A program made the translations under genes and the position numbers. Positions 1 to 6,520 of a stretch of 6,973 nt of DNA are shown piece after piece. The first letter of the stretch is position 1. The number at the start of each line of letters is the position of its first letter. This stretch comes from Clostridia bacterium (lineage in GTDB: Bacteria > Bacillota_A > Clostridia > Oscillospirales > CAG-272), in assembly GCA_017632155.1 (NCBI GenBank), contig JAGBRZ010000167.1, positions 1 through 6,973 of the forward strand. The letters are read 5' to 3'. Under the pieces are notes generated by a model, which was given only the letters and a program-made list of their open reading frames with translations, had not been told where the DNA came from and ran no database searches.

Positions 1-25
1 ATTTTTTGCGTTATGGTTAAATTAC

Positions 26-33
26 AGAGGGGG
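26..33 (+). promoter_or_regulatory. Ribosome binding site of the HNH gene
   Basis: AGAGGGGG stands 9 bases before the ATG at 43 and is the reason for preferring that start over the in-frame ATG at 13, which lacks any purine-rich leader. Confidence 0.7.
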
Positions 34-42
34 AAATCATAC

Positions 43-402
43 ATGAAGTATACTCAGGGCGAAATTGCGTCAATGATCATAGATGAAAATCTCGCTGCTT
101 TTTATAATAGCCGGGAATGGAGAAAGATCTCTAAGAAAGTGATTCAGGACGGCCACTGTGAGTGTATCGAATGTAAGAAAATGGGGAAAGTCACAGATGC
201 AGTGCTTACTCACCATGTTAATGAGCTGCGCAACAGGCCTGACCTTGCTTATAGTCTGACGTATGTTGACGAGAACGGCGAGACCAAGCCTCAGCTCATT
301 CCTCTGTGTCATGACTGCCACGAAAGAATTCATAAACGTGGTGTCTATTCCGAGAACGATGGAAAAGACGAAAAAGGATTCTGGCAGGAGGAAAAATGGT
401 GA
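43..402 (+). CDS. HNH endonuclease, phage packaging-associated
   Basis: A 119-residue protein of the small phage HNH nuclease type. Two CxxC zinc knuckles are visible, C41-x-x-C44 and C89-x-x-C92, with the histidine pair H57/H58 between them and the closing CHDCHERIH at residues 89-97. This is the usual order for a zinc-ribbon HNH fold, which nicks or cuts DNA using a divalent metal. Small HNH proteins next to terminase genes (for example HK97 gp74) are known to act with the terminase in cos-end cutting, and the position here fits that role by inference. The start at 43 was chosen because AGAGGGGG lies 9 bases upstream. An in-frame ATG at 13 has no ribosome site, and the frame is open to the left edge, so an upstream start cannot be fully excluded. 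The stop overlaps the ribosome site of the next gene. Confidence 0.9.
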   Translation: MKYTQGEIASMIIDENLAAFYNSREWRKISKKVIQDGHCECIECKKMGKVTDAVLTHHVNELRNRPDLAYSLTYVDENGETKPQLIPLCHDCHERIHKRGVYSENDGKDEKGFWQEEKW

Positions 403-414
403 GGAGGTCACATT

Positions 415-783
415 ATGGGCAGAGGAAGAGGAAGACCAGCAAAAGAAATTGACAAGGATCAGTTTGAGAAGCTATGCGAAATACAGTGTACAGAGGAATC
501 TATCAGCAGAATTTTCTGTATAAACAGAGCAACCTTGTACAGGTGGTGCAAGAAGACATACGGCATGACTTTTGGTGATGTATTCAACGAGAAAAGGGAA
601 AAAGGTCTTGTTGAAGTCAGAAACGCTTTGTATGAAACAGCTGTCAAGGATAGAAACCCGTCATTGTTGAAGTATCTCGGTGATTGCTGGCTTGGTCTAA
701 ACGATAAACCGTCTCCGGCGAGCACAGAGCCTGAAATAGATGATGAAATAGAGGCAATGCTTGCAGAGTTGGATGAGGAATGA
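415..783 (+). CDS. Helix-turn-helix DNA-binding protein beside the terminase
   Basis: A 122-residue protein. The N-terminus (residues 2-10, GRGRGRPAK) contains an RGRP core like that of an AT-hook. Residues 26-48, TEESISRIF...TLYRWCKKTYG, read as a helix-turn-helix with W44 in the recognition-helix region. Residues 52-92 look like a further helical bundle ending in LLKYLGDCWLGL. The tail from about 105 is acidic (EIDDEIEAMLAELDEE). This resembles small phage proteins annotated as helix-turn-helix or terminase-small-subunit-like in Firmicutes phages, always near the packaging genes. A role in recognising phage DNA for packaging is likely but inferred, and a late-gene regulator is the main alternative. 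The ribosome site GAGGAGGT at 401-408 overlaps the HNH stop codon and stands 6 bases before the ATG, so translation is probably coupled. Function is less certain than the gene itself. Confidence 0.82.
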   Translation: MGRGRGRPAKEIDKDQFEKLCEIQCTEESISRIFCINRATLYRWCKKTYGMTFGDVFNEKREKGLVEVRNALYETAVKDRNPSLLKYLGDCWLGLNDKPSPASTEPEIDDEIEAMLAELDEE

Positions 784-793
784 GGTGTAGTCC

Positions 794-1141
794 ATGCAGA
801 AATACATCTCAGACCGCATACGCAGCTCAAAGAAGTACCACGCGATCCGGCAGGATCTTCTTGACCAGCTTAAAGCGGCGGGTCTTGACTCGGAGGTAAA
901 CCGTGATCTTGTCGAGCAATATATGTCACTCTGGGTGGTTGAGCGATGGACTGAATTTGACATCCGCAAACGGGGCCCGGTGATCACGTACAATAACGGC
1001 GGCGGTCAGAACGGAACGAAGGAGAACCCTTCGCTTGCGTATCAGCTTAAGCTCGGTGTTCAGATGCTTAAAATTCTTAAGCATTTGGGTCTGAGTGTTG
1101 ACAGCGCTGCATGTGGTGGTGACAGCTTTGACGGGTTATAA
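794..1141 (+). CDS. terS: Terminase small subunit, P27 family
   Basis: A 115-residue protein with the features of the P27-type small terminase (Terminase_4 family). It has a helical first half (residues 5-60) including LVEQYMSLWVVERW, then GPVITYNNGGGQNGTKENPS at 61-80, and a final helix MLKILKHLGL at 91-100. The GPV..Y.NG....NP block and the closing leucine-rich helix are the family signature as I know it. Small subunits form a ring that binds the packaging site and hands DNA to the large subunit. GAGGTG at 782-787 overlaps the previous stop codon and supports the ATG at 794. The tail (SVDSAACGGDSFDGL) is short and its coding sequence doubles as the start region of the large-subunit gene. 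The length is slightly below the typical 120-170 residues, but no part appears missing. Confidence 0.88.
   Translation: MQKYISDRIRSSKKYHAIRQDLLDQLKAAGLDSEVNRDLVEQYMSLWVVERWTEFDIRKRGPVITYNNGGGQNGTKENPSLAYQLKLGVQMLKILKHLGLSVDSAACGGDSFDGL
1115..1122 (+). promoter_or_regulatory. Probable ribosome binding site of the large terminase
   Basis: GGTGGTGA differs from the ideal GGAGGTGA by one base. Its core ends 8 bases before TTG 1128, a normal spacing. No comparable site stands before the other in-frame candidates GTG 1095, GTG 1113-1119 or ATG 1164. It lies inside the small-subunit gene, so the two proteins are probably made in a coupled way. Confidence 0.5.
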
Positions 1142-2798
1142 AACGATAGATAATTATATCGAGATGGTACGAAACGACGTACCTAAACCTTACTGCGCGT
1201 GGCAGCATAAATTATGCGACTTTATCGAAAAGACCTTTGCTGAAGAAGAGTGTTACGTTGATGAAGATCAACTGAAAAAATATTTAGCTTTCCAAAAATA
1301 TTTTCCATATACCCTTTTACCCTGGGAGATATTCGTTTTTACCTTGCACATGTGTACTTACACTGCGGACGGCGATTTGAGATTCCCCTATCTGTTCTTG
1401 AACGTCGGCCGAGGTGCAGGTAAGAACGGATTCTTATCCTTTGTAGATTTCTGTCTGATGACTCCGGTGCATGGAGTACGCGAATACGACGTTTACATCT
1501 ATGCAATGTCGGAGGATCAGGCAAAGACTTCATGGATGGATATATACAACATCCTTGAAGACAACAAAAAGACAATGTCCAAGTTCTTTTACTGGACCAA
1601 AGAAAAAATCACTAACTTAAATACAAGAAGCTCCCTGTTTTATTGTTCCAGTAACGCCAAAACCAAGGATGGGGCACGTCCCGGGGCAATTTCGTTCGAC
1701 GAATACCATCAATACGAGTCAATGAAGCTCGTAAACGTTGCGGAAACTGGTCTCGGAAAAAAGAAATTCTCCCGTAAGACGATCATAACGACAAACGGCC
1801 TTGTCAGGGGCGGTCCATACGACATAAAACTTGAAGAGGGCAAGGCCGTGCTGGATGGGGAGGAGAGCGACGACGGACAGCTCTTCTTTATCTGCTGCAT
1901 TGATAACATTGATGAAGTGGATAACGAAGATGCGTGGTTCAAGGCAAATCCGTCACTTTATCCGGATATGGCAACATATCACAGCATGATGCGTCAGATG
2001 CGCATTGAATACAAGGCGTACAAGCGTAACCCTGCTGAGAATGTAAGCTTTCCGGCAAAGCGTATGAACCTTCCTCCGGCTGAACTGGAGAATGAAGTTA
2101 CATCCTGGGAGAATGTTAAAGCGACAAATCAGCCGATCGATGAAGAGGCGATCTACGGAATGCCTTGTGTCGGCGGCATTGATTATATGAAATCAACTGA
2201 CTTCCTTTCGGCAGGTCTTCTGTATCGTGTGGGTGAAAAAGACTACTGGATACAGAAGACATGGGTTTGTAAGTCGTGCAGAGATCTTCCAAAGATCAAG
2301 GCTCCGCTTACTGAGTGGGCGGTCAAGGGAGATATTGAATTCGTGGACGCTAAGGAGATCCCGCCGGAACTGCCGGCAATATGGCTTGAAAATGAAGCAG
2401 CAAAGCGTAATTCACGTCTGCTCCTTATCGGGATAGATGATTATCGTTATCAGCTCATGCAGAAAGCACTGCTTGATATCAATTTCAGCGCAGAAGATGG
2501 CTGGAACAATGTAGTCAAGATAAGACCGCGTGATGAAATGAAGCGTATTCCTTTGATCACGAGCGGCTTTATCAATCAGAAATTTGCTGTCGGTGACACA
2601 CCTGTATTCAGGTGGGCAGTTCAGAATTCAATGACGGTCGTATCACCGGCCGGAAATATAACTTACGGAAAAATCGAGCCGAAATCACGAAAGACTGACC
2701 CGTTCAAAGCGTTTGTAGCGGCGGAATGTATTTCTGACGTGCTTGATGAATATAACACAACAAATGTAATACCGATGCTCGATGTAGTATCGTGGTGA
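1128..2798 (+). CDS. terL: Terminase large subunit (packaging ATPase and nuclease)
   Basis: With the TTG start at 1128 this is a 556-residue large terminase, the motor that cuts phage DNA and drives it through the portal. The ATPase half has the Walker A loop GRGAGKN (94-100), a Walker B-like segment ISFDE (188-192) and a coupling motif TIITTNG (218-224). The C-terminal RNase H-like nuclease half shows the expected acidic residues in GIDYMKSTD (about D352), IDDYRY (D437/D438) and SRKTDPF (D524). The usual length for this family is 500-600 residues, so it appears complete. The frame stays open upstream to GTG 1095, which would add 11 residues. TTG 1128 is preferred because of the ribosome site at 1115-1122 and a shorter overlap (14 bases) with the small subunit. 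Walker A ends in Asn rather than Ser/Thr, which I recall as common in this phage group. Confidence 0.95.
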   Translation: MTGYKTIDNYIEMVRNDVPKPYCAWQHKLCDFIEKTFAEEECYVDEDQLKKYLAFQKYFPYTLLPWEIFVFTLHMCTYTADGDLRFPYLFLNVGRGAGKNGFLSFVDFCLMTPVHGVREYDVYIYAMSEDQAKTSWMDIYNILEDNKKTMSKFFYWTKEKITNLNTRSSLFYCSSNAKTKDGARPGAISFDEYHQYESMKLVNVAETGLGKKKFSRKTIITTNGLVRGGPYDIKLEEGKAVLDGEESDDGQLFFICCIDNIDEVDNEDAWFKANPSLYPDMATYHSMMRQMRIEYKAYKRNPAENVSFPAKRMNLPPAELENEVTSWENVKATNQPIDEEAIYGMPCVGGIDYMKSTDFLSAGLLYRVGEKDYWIQKTWVCKSCRDLPKIKAPLTEWAVKGDIEFVDAKEIPPELPAIWLENEAAKRNSRLLLIGIDDYRYQLMQKALLDINFSAEDGWNNVVKIRPRDEMKRIPLITSGFINQKFAVGDTPVFRWAVQNSMTVVSPAGNITYGKIEPKSRKTDPFKAFVAAECISDVLDEYNTTNVIPMLDVVSW

Positions 2799-2811
2799 GT
2801 GAGGTGAAAAC

Positions 2812-4038
2812 ATGAAGCTATTCGGTCACGAATGGACCTTTAAGAAGAATTCAAATACAAAGAACTTTCTTGAAATGGTCGTCGATGAGCAGGAAGAACT
2901 GAATCTGTACTTGTATGCATACGCACTTCATGTGGTAATCGACCTCATCGCGTCAGTCATGTCAAACATCGAGTTTAAGACATACGGCGACAACGACAAG
3001 GAAAAGAAATCGACAAACTGGGTGAAATTTAACGTACATCCAAACCGAAATCAGACCAGCACTGAATTTATCAAGGAGCTTGTAAAGAAGCTCCTGCTCG
3101 GTGATGTTTTAGTTGTTATAGTCGATGAACAGTACATTATCGCTGATGACTTTACACTTACGGAAAAGGCGATCGTCGATAATGTGTTCACAAACGTCCG
3201 CAAGGGCGATTATACATTCCGCGATAAGAAGTTCAAAGGCTACGACGTGATATATCTTCATTATGGTAATGATGCTATAAATCATATCATTCAGGGTATC
3301 ACGGAAATGTACGAGAAGCTTATCGGAACTGCATCAGACAAATATGCCAGAAGTGGCGAGGAAAAAGGTGTCTTAAGTATCGATCAGGCGGAGCGAGGAC
3401 GTAAGGACTTTGCAGAGATCTATGAAGATCTTATCAATAACAGGTTCAAGACGTTTTTTAGCCGTGGAAATCACGTACTGCCGTTATTTAACGGTTACAC
3501 CTATACTTCGTCTACGGCCGAGGCAACGAAGAAGTACAGCAATGAGATCACAGACGTGAAAACGCTGTTTGAAGATGCAATTTCGAGGGTAGCTCAGGCG
3601 TACAAAGTGCCGGTCGGCCTTATCCGCGGAGATGTTGCCGGGATTCAGGATGCGTATACAATGTTCCTTACGAACTGCATTGATCCGCTGGCCCATATGA
3701 TCAGCGAGGAGCTTACGTATAAGCTTTATTCGGAAGATCAGATCATTAACGGCTGTGCGATCGAAGCGGATACAACGAACGTTAAGCATATCGATATATT
3801 CGATCTTGCAACAGCAATTGACAAGCTCATTGCATCCGGATTCCTCAGCATCGATGAAGTCCGCGAGAAGGTCGGACTCAGAGGATTCAATGAGGAGTGG
3901 TCAACTCTCCACTGGATGACTCTCAATTACACAACAGCAGAAGCGGCAGTCGCAGCCGGCAAGGAAACAAGCCGACAGGCGGCGGAAAATGCCGATAATT
4001 CTGATAAAAACGACGATGAAGGGAGTGAAGACGAATGA
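2812..4038 (+). CDS. Portal protein, HK97 family
   Basis: A 408-residue portal protein, expected to form a twelve-subunit ring at one capsid vertex through which DNA enters and leaves, and on which the terminase docks. Family landmarks: HPNRNQTSTEFIKELVKKLL (76-95), the HVLPLFNGYTY segment (221-231), the AQAYKVPVGLI segment (261-271) that matches the usual 'FGVP..LL' block, and ASGFLSIDEVREKVGL (341-356), matching the usual 'G..T.NE.R...GL' segment before the crown. The tail from about residue 376 is rich in alanine, then very acidic (NDKNDDEGSEDE-like), as is common for portals. The length is close to that of HK97 (a little over 400). GAGGTGA at 2801-2807 supports the ATG at 2812. The gene ends in an ATGA overlap with the protease gene. 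Confidence 0.94.
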   Translation: MKLFGHEWTFKKNSNTKNFLEMVVDEQEELNLYLYAYALHVVIDLIASVMSNIEFKTYGDNDKEKKSTNWVKFNVHPNRNQTSTEFIKELVKKLLLGDVLVVIVDEQYIIADDFTLTEKAIVDNVFTNVRKGDYTFRDKKFKGYDVIYLHYGNDAINHIIQGITEMYEKLIGTASDKYARSGEEKGVLSIDQAERGRKDFAEIYEDLINNRFKTFFSRGNHVLPLFNGYTYTSSTAEATKKYSNEITDVKTLFEDAISRVAQAYKVPVGLIRGDVAGIQDAYTMFLTNCIDPLAHMISEELTYKLYSEDQIINGCAIEADTTNVKHIDIFDLATAIDKLIASGFLSIDEVREKVGLRGFNEEWSTLHWMTLNYTTAEAAVAAGKETSRQAAENADNSDKNDDEGSEDE

Positions 4039-5012
4039 TGTATGAAATCAAAAACAGCGCTGAATCATCTGACACACTTGATATATATATCTATTCTGAT
4101 GTATCAAAATCGTGGTGGGATGATGAGGCAATGAGTGCTGCAAAGTTCCGTAAAGAGCTTGAAAAGAATAAGAATGCAAGTCAGATCAACCTTTTCATCA
4201 ACAGCATGGGCGGTTCAGTTTCGGAAGGTGTTGCGATCTTTAATCAGTTAAGAAGATACAAAGATAAAGTTACCGCTTACATTGACGGATTTGCGTGTTC
4301 AATTGCATCGGTTATTCCGATGGCCGCAAGCAAAGTCGTAATGAGTGAAACGGCAATGCTTATGATTCATAATCCGTGGACTTTTGCTATGGGTAACGCA
4401 AAGGAACTCAGGAAAACAGCCGAAGACCTTGACAAGGTGAGAGATGGTTGCATTATTCCGGCATACAAGGCTAAGTGCGGTGATAAGCTCACTGACGAAA
4501 AGCTTATTGAAATGCTTGACAATGAAACTTTTATTAATTCAACTGAGGCTTTGGAGTACGGATTCTGTGATGAAATTGTTCCCGTTTCCGATGAGGAAAA
4601 GAAAGAGGAAGCGGCAAACAAGGTGCAGGAGGAATACGATGCTGCAAAGACTGAAATCAGAAACAGCATGGAAGTTCGTTTCGGTGAGATGGTGGCCCAC
4701 ATTAAAGCGCGTGGAATCATGAAAAAACCAGCAGATGAGTTACACGCATGCCAGTCAGCGATTCTCGCACAAGCTATTGAAGATGGCATGAGCGCAGGAA
4801 TCAATGCTGCGAACGCAGAGAAAAATGATGCGAGCGCAGTAAAAAATGCTGAGAACGCTGCCGAAAAGCAGCAGGACGATGTTACCGACAATAATGACGG
4901 GAACATGGAAACTGGATCAGAACCGGAAAAGACAGAAGAAACGTCAAAGCCGGTTGAGGATAAAGTTAATGCAAACGAATTATTTATGAAATTACTCAAA
5001 GGAGAGATGTAA
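4035..5012 (+). CDS. ClpP-like prohead (head maturation) protease
   Basis: A 325-residue protein whose first about 185 residues are a ClpP-type serine protease of the phage S14 class. The oxyanion-side motif INSMGGSVSEG is at 55-65, the nucleophile S89 lies in DGFACSIAS, the catalytic histidine H112 in MIHNPW, and the third residue is an acidic side chain in LDNETF (D162 or E164), followed by STEALEYGFCDEI. Such enzymes act inside the immature shell, cutting the delta region from the capsid protein. Residues from about 186 form a long extension rich in Ala, Glu, Lys and Asp, treated separately. The start ATG overlaps the portal stop as ATGA, with AAGGGAG at 4019-4025 giving a 9-base spacing. 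A second ATG follows at 4038. The position between portal and capsid genes is the standard one. Confidence 0.94.
   Translation: MMYEIKNSAESSDTLDIYIYSDVSKSWWDDEAMSAAKFRKELEKNKNASQINLFINSMGGSVSEGVAIFNQLRRYKDKVTAYIDGFACSIASVIPMAASKVVMSETAMLMIHNPWTFAMGNAKELRKTAEDLDKVRDGCIIPAYKAKCGDKLTDEKLIEMLDNETFINSTEALEYGFCDEIVPVSDEEKKEEAANKVQEEYDAAKTEIRNSMEVRFGEMVAHIKARGIMKKPADELHACQSAILAQAIEDGMSAGINAANAEKNDASAVKNAENAAEKQQDDVTDNNDGNMETGSEPEKTEETSKPVEDKVNANELFMKLLKGEM
4602..5009 (+). other. Acidic C-terminal extension of the protease, possible scaffold
   Basis: About 136 residues (190-325) follow the protease domain. Residues 188-228 look strongly helical and charged. Residues 255-278 hold imperfect NAEK/NAEN/AAEK repeats, and 280-312 are low-complexity and acidic. 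The end, NELFMKLLKGEM, is a short amphipathic helix that could bind the capsid protein. Phage proteases are sometimes fused to or overlapped by scaffolding proteins (lambda C/Nu3), and no separate scaffold gene is present here, so a scaffold role is reasonable. It remains inference: no scaffold family was recognised, and the capsid protein itself has a delta-like region. Confidence 0.5.
4998..5006 (+). promoter_or_regulatory. Strong ribosome binding site of the capsid gene
   Basis: AAAGGAGAG lies within the last codons of the protease gene and 8 bases before the ATG at 5015. It is one of the best matches to the 16S tail in the window, in keeping with the high output expected for the main shell protein. 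Confidence 0.65.
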
Positions 5013-5014
5013 AA

Positions 5015-6502
5015 ATGACAAATCTTGACGCTACAAAAGACAAGAAGAACGAGCTTTACAATGCCGTAACTGCGGCACTTGCAAGCGGTAACGAAGAGCA
5101 GATCAAGGCTGCCGTTATGGATTTACAGGAATTCAACAAGGCGGAACTTAAGGCTATCTACAACGAATACGAAGAATCAAAGGACGAAGCAGTTCTTGAA
5201 TCACGCGGAATCAAGGCTCTTACATCAGAGGAAACAAAGTTCTGGAATAGCTTTATTGCTGACGCAAAGAGACACTTCGGTATTCAGAACTCAGCTTCTG
5301 ACGGTGTTTATACCGGTATTATGGAACTTCTTCCAAAGACTGAATATTTCTCAATCGTTGAAGAACTTAAGCAGGAACATCCGCTTCTTAACGTTATCAA
5401 CTTCACAAACACAAGCGCTGTAACAAAGTGGACTATCGACAACAGCGCTGAACAGCGTGCTACATGGGATGAACTTAATACTCCGATCACAACAGCTCTT
5501 GAAGGCGGTCCGTTTATTACCGTTGACATGACTCTCTGTAAGCTTACAGCTTACATTTTCGTATCAAACGATATGCTTGATCTCGGTCCGAGATGGGTTG
5601 CTGCTTACGCAACTACACTCCTTAAGGAAGCTGTATGGCTCGGCCTTGAATACGCTATCGTTGCCGGTAACGGTAAGAAGATGCCAATCGGTATGATGGC
5701 AGACTACAAGGCTCCTTTCGACGCTTCTACAGGCTATCCTACAAAGGCAGCAATTAAGTGCACAGGCTTCACCAAAGAATTTTACGGCGAGATGCTTTCA
5801 ATTATGTCGATCAAGGATAACGGCAGAACACGCGGTATTAACGGCGTACTTCTCGTAGTAAACCCTACCGACTATTTCACCAAGATCTTCCCTGCTACAA
5901 CAGCGCTCGGTCTTGATTTCAAGTACATCAATGGAATCTTCCCATATCCGACAAAGGTTTTACAGTCCACAGCAGTACCTCAGGGCAAGGCTGTCATGGG
6001 TGTTGCTCGCGATTACTTCATGGGTCTCGGCAGCGCAAAGGGCGGTAAGCTCGAATACAGCGACGATTACAAGTTCCTTGAAGACCTCCGCACATACAAG
6101 ATCAAGGTTTACGCAAACGGTCAGCCGAAGCAGTACAATGCTTTCCAGGTGCTTGACATCAGCGATCTTGAGGAAGTATTCCCGACTGTTGCTACAACTG
6201 ACAGACCAAAGACTGCATACCTTGCATCACTCACACTCGGAAACCTTGAGCTTTCACCGGCATTTGACAGACTTAAGAAGAACTACACAGCTACAGCAAC
6301 ATCAGCTTCTGCAGCTATCAACGTAGCAGCTAAGGACGGTGACTCAACTGTAGTTATAAAGAACGGTGACACAGTTATCCAGAACGGCGGCAATGTGGCA
6401 TTCGCAAACAATGCTGTAACAACTGTAACAGTAACAGTTACAAACGGCGACGCTGAATCTGTATACACAATTGCTGTAACACGCGGCACTCCAAATCCTT
6501 GA
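5015..6502 (+). CDS. Major capsid protein, HK97 fold, with extra C-terminal domain
   Basis: A 495-residue shell protein. Residues 1 to about 95 are helical and highly charged, as in the delta region that guides assembly and is then removed. The HK97-fold core follows at about 105-390. Its visible landmarks are LLPKTEYFSIVEEL (106-119), HPLLNVINF (122-130), the KLTAYIFVSNDMLDLG stretch (176-191) and AVWLGLEYAIVAGNG with PIGMM (206-228). A further domain of about 90 residues (401-490) is fused at the end. The family is usually 300-420 residues, so the excess is explained by this domain. Lysine is written AAG in 35 of 37 codons by hand count, unlike the terminase gene, and suggests selection for high expression. 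The start rests on the strong site at 4998-5006. Confidence 0.94.
   Translation: MTNLDATKDKKNELYNAVTAALASGNEEQIKAAVMDLQEFNKAELKAIYNEYEESKDEAVLESRGIKALTSEETKFWNSFIADAKRHFGIQNSASDGVYTGIMELLPKTEYFSIVEELKQEHPLLNVINFTNTSAVTKWTIDNSAEQRATWDELNTPITTALEGGPFITVDMTLCKLTAYIFVSNDMLDLGPRWVAAYATTLLKEAVWLGLEYAIVAGNGKKMPIGMMADYKAPFDASTGYPTKAAIKCTGFTKEFYGEMLSIMSIKDNGRTRGINGVLLVVNPTDYFTKIFPATTALGLDFKYINGIFPYPTKVLQSTAVPQGKAVMGVARDYFMGLGSAKGGKLEYSDDYKFLEDLRTYKIKVYANGQPKQYNAFQVLDISDLEEVFPTVATTDRPKTAYLASLTLGNLELSPAFDRLKKNYTATATSASAAINVAAKDGDSTVVIKNGDTVIQNGGNVAFANNAVTTVTVTVTNGDAESVYTIAVTRGTPNP
6215..6484 (+). other. Cadherin/Ig-like beta-sandwich domain at the capsid C-terminus
   Basis: Residues 401-490 begin ASLTLGNLELSPAFD and end SVYTIAVTR, with YTATAT and VTTVTVTVTNGDAE between. 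This matches, as I recall it, the plan of the cadherin-like beta-sandwich domain (PF12733): 'L..L.LS.G.LSPAF...Y...V', then a charged turn, then 'TVTVTA.DG....Y.I.V.R'. Such domains on phage heads are thought to sit outside the shell and bind sugars or cell surfaces. It is fused directly, with no slippery site seen at the junction, so every subunit should carry it. Confidence 0.72.
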
Positions 6503-6506
6503 TTTT

Positions 6507-6512
6507 AAGGAG
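6507..6512 (+). promoter_or_regulatory. Ribosome binding site deciding the connector start
   Basis: AAGGAG stands 8 bases before the ATG at 6521. An in-frame GTG at 6512 overlaps this site itself and so cannot be served by it. It lies in the 18-base gap after the capsid gene, the longest gap in the window. Confidence 0.7.
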
Positions 6513-6520
6513 TGAAGACC

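Noticed and set aside
2..46. Possible 3' end of an upstream gene, stopping at TGA 44-46 in an ATGA overlap with the HNH start
   Set aside because: The frame is open from the edge but only 14 codons are visible and show no recognisable motif. Another frame ends at TAA 18-20 and would fit equally well, so no call can be supported.
4639..4722. ATG at 4639 with AGGAGG six bases upstream, inside the protease gene, as an internal start like lambda Nu3
   Set aside because: The frame differs from the protease and gives only 27 residues before a stop. The purine run simply encodes Gln-Glu-Glu in the protease. The in-frame alternative GTG 4623 has a poorly spaced site.
4367..4999. 210-residue open frame on the minus strand
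   Set aside because: It lies fully within the protease gene, and its Ser/Phe/Ala-rich composition is what the reverse complement of Glu/Lys/Ala codons gives. It has no ribosome site and no family resemblance.
5079..5423. 114-residue plus-strand open frame inside the capsid gene
   Set aside because: It is a +1 shadow of the capsid reading frame with no ribosome site or recognisable motif. The overlapping capsid gene has clear codon bias in its own frame.
6410..6450. Repeated GTAACA units with short inverted arms (TGTAAC/GTTACA)
   Set aside because: They encode alternating Val-Thr in a beta strand of the capsid C-terminal domain. The arms are short and no run of T follows, so neither a terminator nor an operator is supported.
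6503..6520. Longest gap between genes, searched for a promoter or terminator
   Set aside because: Only 18 bases, filled mainly by the ribosome site of the next gene. No hairpin or -35/-10 pair fits.
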